Source: Oscillospiraceae bacterium (GTDB lineage Bacteria > Bacillota > Clostridia > Oscillospirales > Ruminococcaceae). From it: a stretch of DNA of 55,337 nt. The translations under genes were made by a program, and so were the position numbers. This document shows positions 32,852 through 41,941 of this stretch, one piece after another. The notes beneath the pieces are model-generated. The model was not told the origin of the DNA, did no database searches, and saw only the letters and a list, made by a program, of their open reading frames with translations. The stretch spans positions 1 through 55,337 of the forward strand of contig JAFXIC010000058.1 of the NCBI GenBank assembly GCA_017533485.1, written 5' to 3'. Numbering within the stretch: the stretch's first letter is position 1; each line of letters starts with the position of its first letter.

Positions 32852-35089
32852 TCATTCCGCAGCCTGTTTTTTGCGGCGTCGGTATTCGGTGGGGGTGATG
32901 CCGACGATTTTCTTGAACTGGTGCATGAAGTGGACATAGTTGCTGTAACCGCTCTGGTCTGCGATATAAGCGATGCTGTAATCGGTGCTGGCGAGGAGAC
33001 GTTTGGAGAGCTCGATGCGCGAATTGATGACATCCTGTGTAAAGCTGATTCCGAAGCATCGGGTATAGAGCTTCTGGAAATAGCCGCGGCTGAGGATTAA
33101 ATCGCGGCACATCGTGTCGATATTCCAGTCCTCCTGCGGATTGCTGTAAATGCGCTCGCGGAGGTTGACGAATTCACGGTAATAGGGGGAGGTTTTTTCG
33201 CTTTGTCGGAGTGCACGGCTTTCCTCCAGTCGCTGTGCGACAAATTCGGTGATTTCGGAAAGCTGGATATTGTCGGTGAGATAATCACAGAAATACCCGA
33301 AGTTTGCATTGATTTTATAGGGCTTGAGGGAGGACTGGTTATAGTGTTCGAGGTAGCCCCAGATGGAATTGATGAGACGCTGTGCGGCATCGCCCTCATA
33401 GTCCTGATAACCGATGACGGCGAAATCCGCGTCCTCGATTCTGGCGCAGCGTTCGTAGGAGGTGCAGCTGTTATTGACTGCACTTGCGAGAACTGTAACT
33501 GCGCTGTCGCCCTCGGTATGCCCATAGGTTTCGTTGATCTGGCGGAGGGAGTCAAAGCTTGCGTAAAGGAGGAGGAAGCGGCGGTGTTCATTTTTTGCCG
33601 CCTCGAAGCATTCCTCGGAGAATTGCCGGAAGCCGTCCTTATTATAAAGACCGGTCAGCGAGTCACGGATTGCGGAAAGATAAATACGGTTATTGAAGCG
33701 TTTGAGATAGGACTGCATCCGTGCGAATTCCAGAGCGGTATTGACGTGTGCGATCCAGGTGCAGTACAGTTCATCATAAGTACCGAGCTTCTCACCGAAA
33801 TTGAGTACAGATACGCCGAAGAAGCGGTCATTGTGGTGGAGGGGAGTAAAGAAGAACGCGGAGGGTTTCTCACGCTCCTCGTGAAGTCTTGGCAGCATTT
33901 TTGCGGTAGGGAACGGTTTTGTGATGACGGCATTGCCGGATTCCCGGTAGAAGAGCTTGAGAAGCATATGCTGAGGGAAGCCTTCCCGGCGGTATTCATC
34001 GGGATTTTCGACTGCGCCGCCGCCCTCCCAGTCTTCACAAAGACAGAGGTAATATTCTTTGAGTCCGCGGATGAGGTAGAGCTTGTTGCGGATTTCCTCG
34101 ATGCATTCATCGAGCGTTTCCTTCGAGGTAAGCTGTGTGCCCATGTTGCTGGTACGCAGCATCGTATTATAGTTCTCCCGTTCTTCGAGTACACGAAGCT
34201 GATGGCGGAGATATCCGACGTCCTCGCCGCAGCCGCAGCTTTTTCCGGTAATGACCTCGATTTTTTCCGCTTCACAAAGTGTACAGGTTTTCCCTGTCAT
34301 CATTTCATAGAGCTTTGCAGCGCCCTGAACGCCGAGACCATAGTTTTTTCGTACAAAGCTGGTCAGGGAGATGAGGTTTGGGGCTTCGGTGAGGGAAGCG
34401 TCATAGCCCACGATCCGGATATCCTCCGGCACACGGATGCCGAGGTCAAGGAGCGTGTTGCAGAGATGCTTTGCCATCGCGTCATTGCCGCAGACCACAG
34501 CCTGTGGGAGGGGACGTTTCCCGTCCGCAAATTCATGTGCGAGGCGGACGGCGGCATCCTTCCAGTAATCGCCGTAGATAATCTGTTCGTCACGAACCGG
34601 AATACTATGTGCCGCAAGCGCGTCACGAAATCCCAGCACACGCTGTTCGGCAGTATAATTGCCCTGAAATCCGGTCAGACAGATGAGATCTGTCAGTCCG
34701 TGCACCGTCAGGAGATGCTCTGTGATTTCACACATTCCGCTTCGGTCATTCATCATGATATAGGGGAAGGGGCTTGTATCATCATCGAGCACGAGAACCG
34801 GCTTATGCTGGAGCAGCAGGAAATCGTCGAGAATCCTGCGTTCTTCCACAGCATGAATCGAGCTTCGAAGATAGATCGCACCATCGAGCGCGGAGAAATT
34901 CATATAATTAAAGAGATTGAATTCGGAGCGTTGATATGGGGTGAGCTGCAATTCGTTGGTGATACAGGAAAAAACGGCAACATCCATATCCAGAGAAAAC
35001 GCCTGGGACATAATACCCTTGATGAGTCGGCGCTGCATCAGGTGTTCGCCCTCACAGCAAATGACGCCAATCAAAAGACGTTGTTTCAT
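32852..35089 (-). CDS. Hybrid regulator: LacI-type sensor, degenerate GGDEF-like domain and AraC DNA-binding domain
   Basis: A 745-residue regulator with an unusual order. Residues about 4-300 form a periplasmic-binding-protein-like sugar sensor of the LacI/GalR type (GVICCEGEHLMQRRL, CGNDAMAKHLCNTL, DIRIVGYDAS). A Cys-rich linker (TCTLCEAEK, SCGCGED) follows. Residues about 490-625 resemble a diguanylate cyclase (RDSLTGLYNKDGF, then RIEDADFAVIG), but GGDEF is EDADF, so catalysis is unlikely. The last 100 residues are an AraC helix-turn-helix pair ending GITPTEYRRRKKQ. There is no membrane segment, so the sugar sensed is inside the cell. GGGAG supports the start at 35089. The target genes are unknown; its own promoter carries an inverted repeat. 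Confidence 0.85.
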   Translation of the reverse strand: MKQRLLIGVICCEGEHLMQRRLIKGIMSQAFSLDMDVAVFSCITNELQLTPYQRSEFNLFNYMNFSALDGAIYLRSSIHAVEERRILDDFLLLQHKPVLVLDDDTSPFPYIMMNDRSGMCEITEHLLTVHGLTDLICLTGFQGNYTAEQRVLGFRDALAAHSIPVRDEQIIYGDYWKDAAVRLAHEFADGKRPLPQAVVCGNDAMAKHLCNTLLDLGIRVPEDIRIVGYDASLTEAPNLISLTSFVRKNYGLGVQGAAKLYEMMTGKTCTLCEAEKIEVITGKSCGCGEDVGYLRHQLRVLEERENYNTMLRTSNMGTQLTSKETLDECIEEIRNKLYLIRGLKEYYLCLCEDWEGGGAVENPDEYRREGFPQHMLLKLFYRESGNAVITKPFPTAKMLPRLHEEREKPSAFFFTPLHHNDRFFGVSVLNFGEKLGTYDELYCTWIAHVNTALEFARMQSYLKRFNNRIYLSAIRDSLTGLYNKDGFRQFSEECFEAAKNEHRRFLLLYASFDSLRQINETYGHTEGDSAVTVLASAVNNSCTSYERCARIEDADFAVIGYQDYEGDAAQRLINSIWGYLEHYNQSSLKPYKINANFGYFCDYLTDNIQLSEITEFVAQRLEESRALRQSEKTSPYYREFVNLRERIYSNPQEDWNIDTMCRDLILSRGYFQKLYTRCFGISFTQDVINSRIELSKRLLASTDYSIAYIADQSGYSNYVHFMHQFKKIVGITPTEYRRRKKQAAE

Positions 35090-35136
35090 ACTTTCTCCCT
35101 CCGATCCGCGATAATGGTGATAAACAGACAGCTTTA

Positions 35137-35186
35137 GTGCACGATTGCACAGTTTTAAATATACCATATTTTCATGCAGATGTCAA
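35137..35186 (-). promoter_or_regulatory. Promoter of the hybrid regulator with inverted repeat
   Basis: TTGACA (35181-35186), a 17-bp spacer and TATATT (35158-35163) on the minus strand. GTGCA-CGAT-TGCAC at 35137-35150 lies just after the -10 box, where a repressor would block initiation; autoregulation is inferred. Confidence 0.72.
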
Positions 35187-35214
35187 GGAAATGTGAAGAT
35201 CTCCCACATAATTG

Positions 35215-35255
35215 ATAAAAGAAACCGACTTGCTTTGTTGAAAAAAGCAAGTCGG
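35215..35255 (-). terminator. Terminator of the CorA-type transporter
   Basis: On the minus strand CCGACTTGCT pairs with AGCAAGTCGG, followed by a T-rich tail. Confidence 0.8.
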
Positions 35256-35273
35256 CTGCGGTCGTGACATTAT

Positions 35274-36203
35274 TTAGAATCGTCGGCGCGGCAAGAGTGC
35301 GAGTGCCGTTGCGAGTGTTGCAACGAGAGCGATCGAAAACGGAAGAATCCAGCTTTCGCGGAAAGGAAGCCCGGTGTTCATGCCATAGAATCCGAAGATG
35401 ATATTGGGGATCTGGATGATGACGGTGATGATGGTTAATCGCCACATCACAGCGTTCTGATTATTTGCGATGACATAGGAGAAGGCGTCCATCATTGCGG
35501 TCAGGATACCGGTGAAGATGCTTGCCATTTCGATTGCCTGTTTGATCTCGATGGTGACATCGTCCATCAGGTCCTCGTCTTCCTCATAGAGCTTTACGAC
35601 TCTGCCGCGCTGGATTTTCTCGATGGTCGTGAGATTGGCTTTGAGGGAGGTGGAGAAATAGACGAGTGATTTTTCGAGGCTCATCAGCTGAACCAGTTCA
35701 TGATTTTTCATCGCACCGCTGAGCCGCTGTTCCATCGAGTAGGAGATTTTGTCGATTTGTTTGAGGTATGTGACGAAGCCGGCAGAAATCCGCATGAGCA
35801 CCTGAAGGATAAAGCGTGTTTTCATCTGCGTCTGGACATTGGTAATCACCCCGTCCACGATTGCGGCAAGAATCTGGTTACGGCGAAGCGAGATCGTAAA
35901 AACATAGTCATTGGTTGTAATAATACCGAGCGGAACGGTATAGAAGGTCTGTGTATCGCTTTCCTTCTGTTTTTCGGCAACCGCCGTGTCAACGATGATG
36001 AGCGTCTGGCCATCCTCGCGTTCCACACGGGAGGATTCTTCTTCGTCGAGCGAAGAACGGACGAAGCCGACATCCAGACCGTAATCGGCTGTCAGGCTTT
36101 TGATCTCATCAGCGGTCGGTTCATAAACAGAAATCCAGCAGCCGGGTTCTGCGGCTTCCAATGCGGTGAGCTTTCCATTGATCGTTTTATAGAAATGGAT
36201 CAT
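35274..36203 (-). CDS. CorA-family divalent metal ion transporter
   Basis: A 309-residue protein with a large cytoplasmic N-terminal domain, a long helix region and two C-terminal membrane helices. The family signature YGMN sits at the end of the first helix (IIFGFYGMNTGL), and CorA pentamers use it to select hydrated Mg2+. The periplasmic loop after it is TGLPFRESW rather than the usual MPE form, as in distant CorA relatives, so the ion could be Mg, Co or Zn. An ATG at 36209 is also in frame; GGGGGTG at 36211-36217 is better spaced for 36203. The gene is a single unit. Confidence 0.88.
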   Translation of the reverse strand: MIHFYKTINGKLTALEAAEPGCWISVYEPTADEIKSLTADYGLDVGFVRSSLDEEESSRVEREDGQTLIIVDTAVAEKQKESDTQTFYTVPLGIITTNDYVFTISLRRNQILAAIVDGVITNVQTQMKTRFILQVLMRISAGFVTYLKQIDKISYSMEQRLSGAMKNHELVQLMSLEKSLVYFSTSLKANLTTIEKIQRGRVVKLYEEDEDLMDDVTIEIKQAIEMASIFTGILTAMMDAFSYVIANNQNAVMWRLTIITVIIQIPNIIFGFYGMNTGLPFRESWILPFSIALVATLATALALLPRRRF

Positions 36204-36316
36204 AAGCATACACCCCCGTATTATCATAATTTTGTTACAACTTCGGGAAAAAGTTGCAATCGGATGACGAAGTTGTGTCAATTTGTCTGCAAAGGATTTA
36301 CAGTTTTAAAAAACGC

Positions 36317-36345
36317 TTGCAAATCCGGGAAAGGTATGGTAATCT
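36317..36345 (+). promoter_or_regulatory. Promoter of the candidate small RNA
   Basis: TTGCAA (36317-36322), a 17-bp spacer and TAATCT (36340-36345). No open frame with a ribosome site follows. Confidence 0.6.
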
Positions 36346-36349
36346 AGAG

Positions 36350-36504
36350 GCAAGAGGAAACGAACGGGTGCAAACGTGAGTCAGGCACCGGCGCATCAGT
36401 CCGGATTCTCTTGCGGAAATACTGCAGTTTTATCGTCTTTTTGTACATTTAGAAAAACCGATTTGCAAGGCTCTGTCGTTCACCCGCGGCAGGGCCGTTT
36501 TTTT
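36350..36504 (+). ncRNA. Candidate free-standing small RNA of unknown class
   Basis: A region of about 155 nt between corA-like and alaX, with its own promoter and a Rho-independent terminator (GGCTCTG at 36469 pairing with CAGGGCC to 36496, then T7). The 5' half forms a closed domain: GCAAGAG (36350-36356) pairs perfectly with CTCTTGC (36408-36414), and inside it GGTGC (36367-36371) pairs with GCACC (36385-36389), while CCGG / CCGG offers a competing pairing. I compared it mentally with 6S, SRP, tmRNA, M-box, cobalamin and c-di-GMP RNAs and found no match. No plus-strand gene follows until 37880, so it is not an ordinary leader. Confidence 0.55.
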
Positions 36505-36510
36505 CTGCAA

Positions 36511-37692
36511 TCAGCATTCGGTATCGAAGAAGCTTTCGATTTGTGCACGGGAAGCGTGTACCGTCCCCTGAATCATGGCATCGGAGCCGCCGCCGCGGCC
36601 GTTGAGCATTGCATTGAAGTCTTTTGCGAATGCACGAAGCGGTATCTGCGTACTGCCGATGACATAGCGATAGCCGTCGCTGTCATTTCTGAGGAAGCCG
36701 GCACAGATTCCGCCGCAGAGCGGAATACCGGCATTGACGAGATTGCGGATGCCGTTCGCGTCGAGCTCCGCATCAAAAAGTACGAGATGGCGGTCGGTTG
36801 GTCGGAGCGCAGCGATTTTGGATTCGAGGAGTGCACGGCGCAGTCTTCCGATTTCCTCGCGGTCTGCCTGCATCTGGTTCATCAGGCGTTCGACTGCATT
36901 GGCAGCTTCGAGCTGGGGGACGGAAAGGAGATTGGAGATGCGCACGGTATTTTCACAGCGTTTCTGATAATCGGATACTGCGTCGAGTCCGCAGAGCATA
37001 TGGAGGCGGATTCCGCCCTTCCAGTTTTCGGCGTCCAGCAGCTTGACCGCACCGATTTCGCCGGTTGCGTTTACGTGCGGCGCACAGCAGGCGCAGATAT
37101 CCCAGCCGTCAATGGTGACGATGCGGAGGTTTTCTGTGATATCGAGTTTCGAGCGGTAATCAAGTGCTGCCGCTTCTTCCGGTGTCGGATACGAAACCGT
37201 CACCGCTTTGTTGAGTGCGATGACACGATTCGCGATATATTCCACAAACCGCAGCTCGTCCTCTGTCAGCACACCGTCAAAGTCAACTGTTACGCCATCT
37301 TTTCCGAGATGGAATCCGACATTGTTATAGCCGAACTGCTGATGCACAATACCGGAAACGAGATGTTCACCGGTATGATTCTGCATTTTGCAAAGGCGCT
37401 GTTCCCAGTTGAGTGAACCGATGACCTCTGAATGTTCGGGGAGGGGTACATCGGTATAGTGGAGGATTTCGCCGTTGACTTCCTGAACATCCAGTACCTG
37501 TGCACAGCCGAGGTTTCCGATATCGGCAGTCTGACCGCCGCCTTCAGGGAAGAAAGCAGTTTTGTCGAGGATGATGCCGTAAGCCGCACCGTCCTCACGT
37601 TTTTTTATATTTTCCAGCGGTATGCATTGCAGGACACGCGCCCGGAATTCACGCATATAGCTGTTTGTTTCGAATAATTTCTCGGTAAGCAT
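36511..37692 (-). CDS. Alanyl-tRNA editing protein, AlaX-L type
   Basis: A 393-residue protein related to the editing half of AlaRS. It has FFPEGGGQTAD, the metal site HTGEH (NHTGEHLVSG) and CxxxH (CCAPH), and a C-terminal DHHA1-like domain ending GRGGGSDAMIQGTV. AlaX-L proteins remove serine or glycine from mischarged tRNA-Ala in the cytosol. The coiled region about 265-310 (NRISNLL...REEIGRLRRALLESKIAAL) is the usual linker. GGAGAG precedes the start at 37692. It is transcribed alone from a sigma-A promoter. Confidence 0.93.
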   Translation of the reverse strand: MLTEKLFETNSYMREFRARVLQCIPLENIKKREDGAAYGIILDKTAFFPEGGGQTADIGNLGCAQVLDVQEVNGEILHYTDVPLPEHSEVIGSLNWEQRLCKMQNHTGEHLVSGIVHQQFGYNNVGFHLGKDGVTVDFDGVLTEDELRFVEYIANRVIALNKAVTVSYPTPEEAAALDYRSKLDITENLRIVTIDGWDICACCAPHVNATGEIGAVKLLDAENWKGGIRLHMLCGLDAVSDYQKRCENTVRISNLLSVPQLEAANAVERLMNQMQADREEIGRLRRALLESKIAALRPTDRHLVLFDAELDANGIRNLVNAGIPLCGGICAGFLRNDSDGYRYVIGSTQIPLRAFAKDFNAMLNGRGGGSDAMIQGTVHASRAQIESFFDTEC

Positions 37693-37750
37693 GGTATCTC
37701 TCCGTTCTGAATGGAATCCCGAAGCGATGCGGTGCATCGTTCCAATATAT

Positions 37751-37779
37751 ACTATACCATAAAAACCATTATCCGTCAA
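37751..37779 (-). promoter_or_regulatory. Promoter of the alanyl-tRNA editing gene
   Basis: TTGACG (37774-37779), a 17-bp spacer and TATAGT (37751-37756) on the minus strand. Confidence 0.78.
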
Positions 37780-37818
37780 TCGAAAAGTGAAACTTGTGTG
37801 AAAAATTATATAATCCGC

Positions 37819-37846
37819 TTGACAAATTCTTTAAATGTGATACAAT
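37819..37846 (+). promoter_or_regulatory. Promoter of the RHH-clpB operon
   Basis: TTGACA (37819-37824), a 16-bp spacer and TACAAT (37841-37846). No CIRCE or CtsR-type repeat was seen here, although clpB is downstream. Confidence 0.78.
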
Positions 37847-37879
37847 GTTATTAACGAGCAAAGCAAAGGAAGTGATGGT

Positions 37880-38512
37880 ATGGGTCATTCACAAAAAGCA
37901 GTCTATAGTCTTGTGCTGTCGGAGGATGTCGTGGAAGCGGTAGACCGTATGGCGTATGCCAGGGGCACCAGCCGCTCCAATCTCATCAACCAGATTCTTG
38001 CACAGGCGGTTGGTTATGTCACGCCGGAGCGTCGGATGGCAGAAATCCTCGAAACGCTTTCCGCACAAATGAACGGGATGTTCCAGCTTCAGGAACAGGC
38101 ATCGGATGGTATGCTGACAATCCGGAGTCCGCTGCGGTATCGGTACAAGCCGACCATTCGATATCGTGTGGAGCTGCATCGGGAACCGGAGCGTGCAATC
38201 GGTGTCATTCACGCATCCTTCCGAACCCAGAGCCGCGCCTTGCTGGAGGACGCGAATGCGTTTTTTACGCTTTGGTCACAGCTGGAGCTGCGGTATGGCA
38301 TTTGCGGAAGCGATGATGTGCGGGTTGCGGACGGTACATGGACGAGAGCCTTTCTGATGCAGCCGGAGCTTGCACAAAACACACGCAGCGCGGGGGAAGC
38401 AATCAGCGCGTATATCAAGCGTGTGGACGAAGCATTAAAGCTTTATTTTTCCGCGCTTCCGAATTCGGCACAGGCAGCCACCCTAGTTACACGAATGTTT
38501 GAAAATGCGTAA
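37880..38512 (+). CDS. Ribbon-helix-helix domain protein preceding clpB
   Basis: A 210-residue protein. The first 45 residues look like a CopG/Arc ribbon-helix-helix DNA-binding domain: a beta strand in AVYSLVLSE, then DVVEAVDRMAYARGTSRS and NLINQILAQAVG. The remaining 165 residues (RYRYKPTIRYRVELHRE...) form a mixed alpha/beta domain that I do not recognise. Only 14 bp separate its stop from clpB, and both share one promoter, so it may regulate the operon or help ClpB; both are inference. AAAGGAAG precedes the ATG. Confidence 0.72.
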   Translation: MGHSQKAVYSLVLSEDVVEAVDRMAYARGTSRSNLINQILAQAVGYVTPERRMAEILETLSAQMNGMFQLQEQASDGMLTIRSPLRYRYKPTIRYRVELHREPERAIGVIHASFRTQSRALLEDANAFFTLWSQLELRYGICGSDDVRVADGTWTRAFLMQPELAQNTRSAGEAISAYIKRVDEALKLYFSALPNSAQAATLVTRMFENA

Positions 38513-38526
38513 AAGGAGATGTTGAT

Positions 38527-41139
38527 ATGAATGCGAATCAGATGACACAGAAATCCGTAGAAGCCGTACAGAGCGCCCAGTCGCTCTGCCGCGCACATCA
38601 GAACAGTGCGGTAGAACCGATCCATATTCTGACGGCATTGCTGCAGCAGCCGGACGGGCTGATTCCGCAGATGCTTCAGAGAATCGGGATCCGTGAAAAC
38701 GAGATGGCACAGGCAGCCGCATATAAGGTGGCGTCGCTTCCGCATATTTCGGGCAGCGGCTATCGGACGGATGCGGTATATATTTCTTCCGCGACCGAAC
38801 AGCTCTTTTCTCTTGCGGAACAGCAGGCAAAGCAGATGCAGGACGAGTATATTTCCGTCGAGCATTTCCTGCTTGGAATGTTCGACTGCCGCGATCAGGC
38901 GATAGACGCGCTCTTTGCCCAGTTCGGCGTGAATCGTCAGCGTATTCTGGGTGTGCTGAAGGAAATCCGCGGCAATACAAGAATTACAAATGAAACCCCC
39001 GAAACGACCTATGATGTGCTGAAAAAATACGGATCCGACCTGACGGAGCGCGCGAAAAAGCATCAGCTGGATCCGGTGATCGGCAGAGACGCAGAGATCC
39101 GGAATGTCGTGCGGATTCTCTCGCGGAAAACGAAGAATAATCCGGTGCTCATCGGAGAGCCGGGCGTCGGTAAAACTGCCATCGCAGAAGGTCTTGCACT
39201 CCGGATTGCGCATGGTGATGTACCGGAAGGACTTCGTGACCGAACCGTATTTTCACTGGATCTGGGCGCATTGGTTGCAGGTGCCAAGTACCGCGGTGAA
39301 TTTGAAGAACGGCTGAAAGCAGTGCTGGAGGAGGTCAAGAAATCGGAAGGCAGAATCCTGCTTTTTATCGACGAGCTGCATACGATTGTCGGCGCAGGAA
39401 AAACAGATGGCGCGATGGATGCGGGAAATCTGCTGAAACCGATGCTGGCACGCGGCGAACTGCACTGTATCGGTGCCACCACGCTGGATGAATACCGGAA
39501 ATATATCGAAAAGGATGCCGCGCTCGAACGAAGATTCCAGCCGGTTCAGGTCGATGAGCCGACGGTCGAGGATACGATTTCGATTCTCCGCGGTTTAAAA
39601 GAACGATATGAGGTGTTCCACGGCGTAAAAATCCACGATGCGGCATTGATTGCCGCGGCGACGCTCTCGAACCGATATATCTCAGACCGCTTTTTGCCCG
39701 ATAAGGCGATTGATCTTGTGGATGAAGCCTGTGCGATGATCCGGACGGAGATGGATTCCATGCCGAGCGAGATGGATGAAATTTCCCGAAAGATTATGCA
39801 GCTCCAGATTGAGGAGGCGGCGTTGAAGAAAGAGGATGACGCGGTATCTGCGGCACATCTCACCGAGCTGCAAAAGGAGCTTGCAGAACAAAACGCACAG
39901 TTTGCGGAGATGAAGATGCAGTGGGAAAACGAAAAGGGCAGCATCGGAAAGATTCAGGAGCTTCGTGCAAAGCTGGAAACGCTGCGCGGAGAAATCGAAA
40001 CGGCAGAACGCCAGTATGATCTGAATACAGCAGCGGAACTGAAATACGGAAAGCTGCCGGCGCTGCAAAAGGAATTGCAGGAAGCGGAACAGACGGTACA
40101 GAATACTGCACGCAATCGTCTGCTGCGCGACTGTGTGACGGAGGATGAAATTGCACGAATCGTCTGTCGCTGGACAGGAATTCCTGTTACGAAGCTGATG
40201 CAGGGCGACAAAGAAAAGCTGCTGCGGCTGGATGAAACCCTGCACCGGCGTGTGATCGGTCAGGAAGAAGCAGTCGAAAAGGTGACGGAAGCGATTCTTC
40301 GTTCGCGTGCGGGCATTCAGGACCCGAATCGTCCGATCGGATCTTTCCTGTTCTTAGGCCCGACAGGCGTCGGAAAAACCGAGCTTGCAAAATCACTCGC
40401 CGAAGCTTTGTTTGATGATGAAAAAAATATCGTCCGGATTGATATGAGCGAATACATGGAGAAATTTTCGGTGAGCCGACTGATCGGAGCGCCTCCCGGA
40501 TATGTCGGATATGAGGAGGGCGGACAATTGACCGAAGCCGTCCGCAGAAAGCCGTATTGTGTGGTGCTGCTGGACGAAATCGAAAAGGCACACCCCGATG
40601 TGTTCAATCTTCTGCTTCAGGTTCTGGATGACGGAAGAATCACCGATTCTCAGGGCAGAACAGTAGATTTTAAGAATACGATTCTGATTCTGACATCGAA
40701 TCTGGGTGCGGATTACCTGCTGGAAGGGATCCAGCCCGACGGCACCCTTTCCGAAGCCTCGAAGGAACAGACCCAGTCGCTCCTCCGCCAGCGGTTCCGT
40801 CCGGAATTTCTCAATCGTCTGGATGAGATTATCTGTTATAAGCCGCTCAGCAAAGCTGAAATCGGTCAGATTGTAGAGCTGTTGATTGCGAACCTGAAAA
40901 AGCGGCTCGCGGATCAGCATCTTTCGGTCAGACTGACAGACGCAGCGAAGGATGCGGTGATTGAACAAGGATATGACCCGTGTTTCGGCGCGCGTCCGCT
41001 CAAGCGTCTGATCCAGCGGAAAATCGAAACGCTTCTGGCAAGACTTCTGCTGACGGAAACCCTGCCGGCGAACACGGAAATTGTCATTGATTATCGGAAC
41101 GAAGCATTCTGCTGTCAGCCGGTAACGCCGGAGGCATAA
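38527..41139 (+). CDS. clpB: ATP-dependent disaggregase ClpB
   Basis: An 870-residue AAA+ chaperone. It has an N-terminal double Clp_N domain (about 5-145), AAA-1 with Walker A GEPGVGKT (about 210) and FIDELH, a coiled-coil middle domain (about 400-520), and AAA-2 with Walker A GPTGVGKT (about 611), [13 protein letters not shown] and a D2-small domain. A full-length coiled middle region separates ClpB from ClpC, which has a short one; no ClpP-binding loop of the LGF type is seen. It pulls apart protein aggregates with DnaK in the cytosol. AAAGGAG precedes the ATG. The cysteine pair near the end (FCCQPVT) is unusual but harmless. Confidence 0.93.
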   Translation: MNANQMTQKSVEAVQSAQSLCRAHQNSAVEPIHILTALLQQPDGLIPQMLQRIGIRENEMAQAAAYKVASLPHISGSGYRTDAVYISSATEQLFSLAEQQAKQMQDEYISVEHFLLGMFDCRDQAIDALFAQFGVNRQRILGVLKEIRGNTRITNETPETTYDVLKKYGSDLTERAKKHQLDPVIGRDAEIRNVVRILSRKTKNNPVLIGEPGVGKTAIAEGLALRIAHGDVPEGLRDRTVFSLDLGALVAGAKYRGEFEERLKAVLEEVKKSEGRILLFIDELHTIVGAGKTDGAMDAGNLLKPMLARGELHCIGATTLDEYRKYIEKDAALERRFQPVQVDEPTVEDTISILRGLKERYEVFHGVKIHDAALIAAATLSNRYISDRFLPDKAIDLVDEACAMIRTEMDSMPSEMDEISRKIMQLQIEEAALKKEDDAVSAAHLTELQKELAEQNAQFAEMKMQWENEKGSIGKIQELRAKLETLRGEIETAERQYDLNTAAELKYGKLPALQKELQEAEQTVQNTARNRLLRDCVTEDEIARIVCRWTGIPVTKLMQGDKEKLLRLDETLHRRVIGQEEAVEKVTEAILRSRAGIQDPNRPIGSFLFLGPTGVGKTELAKSLAEALFDDEKNIVRIDMSEYMEKFSVSRLIGAPPGYVGYEEGGQLTEAVRRKPYCVVLLDEIEKAHPDVFNLLLQVLDDGRITDSQGRTVDFKNTILILTSNLGADYLLEGIQPDGTLSEASKEQTQSLLRQRFRPEFLNRLDEIICYKPLSKAEIGQIVELLIANLKKRLADQHLSVRLTDAAKDAVIEQGYDPCFGARPLKRLIQRKIETLLARLLLTETLPANTEIVIDYRNEAFCCQPVTPEA

Positions 41140-41144
41140 AATAC

Positions 41145-41192
41145 AATCGCCGCTTGTATGATTCCTATAAGGAAAGACAAGCGGCGATTTTC
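41145..41192. terminator. Bidirectional terminator between clpB and the Spo0A-like gene
   Basis: The perfect stem AATCGCCGCTTGT / ACAAGCGGCGATT has short T-rich tails on both strands, between convergent genes. Confidence 0.85.
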
Positions 41193-41206
41193 ATTGTATG
41201 GAAGAT

Positions 41207-41665
41207 TTAAAAATACCGGACACGGATTTGTTCTGCGACGAAGGAGATGAATTCACGATTGGTCGGGCGGTAGGGCGTTTTCGTCAGCTGACAGATATCG
41301 CCTTTATTTTCCCATGCGTTTGTGATCGCGAGGCGGATGGCGCGTTCCACGGAAAGCGGAGATTTCTGGAAAACTGCCGCGATTTTCGTATAGCAGTTAT
41401 GCGAAATATCCTGTAAGATATCAGGGGATTCCACAGCATCGCTGATGATGGCACGAAGATAGTAGTATCCGAGCATATGCGGCGGAATTCCGAGCTCCAG
41501 CAGTCTGGTGGAGATGATCCGTTCGATATGGGTTTTGGCGATCTGTTTCATTTCTTCGAGTTCGATTTCCTCTGCGGTGTCGGAAAGACGCTTCCATTCC
41601 TGTTCGGGAAGAATCCGTTCGAACAGTCTCAGCATTTCTTTTTTCTGGTAATCTCTGTAAAACAT
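41207..41665 (-). CDS. Free-standing Spo0A C-terminal (DNA-binding) domain protein
   Basis: A 152-residue protein. The last 105 residues match the Spo0A effector domain: LGIPPHMLGYYYLRAII, then SPLSVERAIRLAITNAW, and YRPTNREFISFVAEQIR, as in Spo0A (IGVPAHIKGYLYLREAI..., RVERAIRHAIEVAW, KPTNSEFIAMVAD). The first 45 residues are charged and helical (KKEMLRLFERILPEQEW...) and show no receiver domain or phospho-Asp. True Spo0A is about 260 residues, so this is an effector without its switch. It may bind Spo0A boxes constitutively or compete with Spo0A. Its promoter region has three box-like sites. An AAGGGGAT stretch precedes the start. Confidence 0.85.
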   Translation of the reverse strand: MFYRDYQKKEMLRLFERILPEQEWKRLSDTAEEIELEEMKQIAKTHIERIISTRLLELGIPPHMLGYYYLRAIISDAVESPDILQDISHNCYTKIAAVFQKSPLSVERAIRLAITNAWENKGDICQLTKTPYRPTNREFISFVAEQIRVRYF

Positions 41666-41702
41666 AGGGGATCCCCTTTCTTTCTATCTATGCGGAATCG
41701 GA

Positions 41703-41857
41703 TGTCGAATTCTGCATCTTCCTGTAAAATATGGTACTTGATATTTCGGAATTTGTCAAGACGGAAATTGATTATTTGTGAATCTGAATAAATTTAGATA
41801 TGGTTCGACGTTTCTGTTTGGATTCAAAATAGCAAGGTATGATCGGATAATGTCGAA
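41703..41857 (-). promoter_or_regulatory. Promoter of the Spo0A-like gene with Spo0A-box-like sites
   Basis: On the minus strand TTGACA (41754-41759), a 17-bp spacer and TACCAT (41731-41736) form the promoter. The Spo0A-box core TGTCGAA occurs at 41703-41709 and 41851-41857 on the plus strand, and CGTCGAA (6 of 7) at 41804-41810 on the minus strand. One site lies in the leader and two upstream, an arrangement that fits autoregulation. The core is short, so chance matches are possible. Confidence 0.5.
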
Positions 41858-41941
41858 CGGCGTCGATTCGCGTCATTCTGCGTTTGTGGACGATTGGCTG
41901 TCGGGACAAGGAAACAATCGGAAAAAGGGGGGCAAGAGGCT

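Noticed and set aside
33203-35137. A 644-codon open frame antisense to the hybrid regulator
   Set aside because: Composition follows the complementary codons, and no motif is visible.
35274-36504. The 36350-36504 RNA as an Mg2+ riboswitch of the corA-like gene
   Set aside because: Its promoter and T-run terminator face away from that gene, and the M-box core features are not visible.
36376-37416. A 346-codon plus-strand frame starting inside the candidate small RNA
   Set aside because: It runs through the RNA terminator and is antisense to alaX; no domain and no ribosome site.
37780-37880. CIRCE or CtsR operator upstream of clpB
   Set aside because: No TTAGCACTC-N9-GAGTGCTAA or heptad direct repeat was found on either strand.
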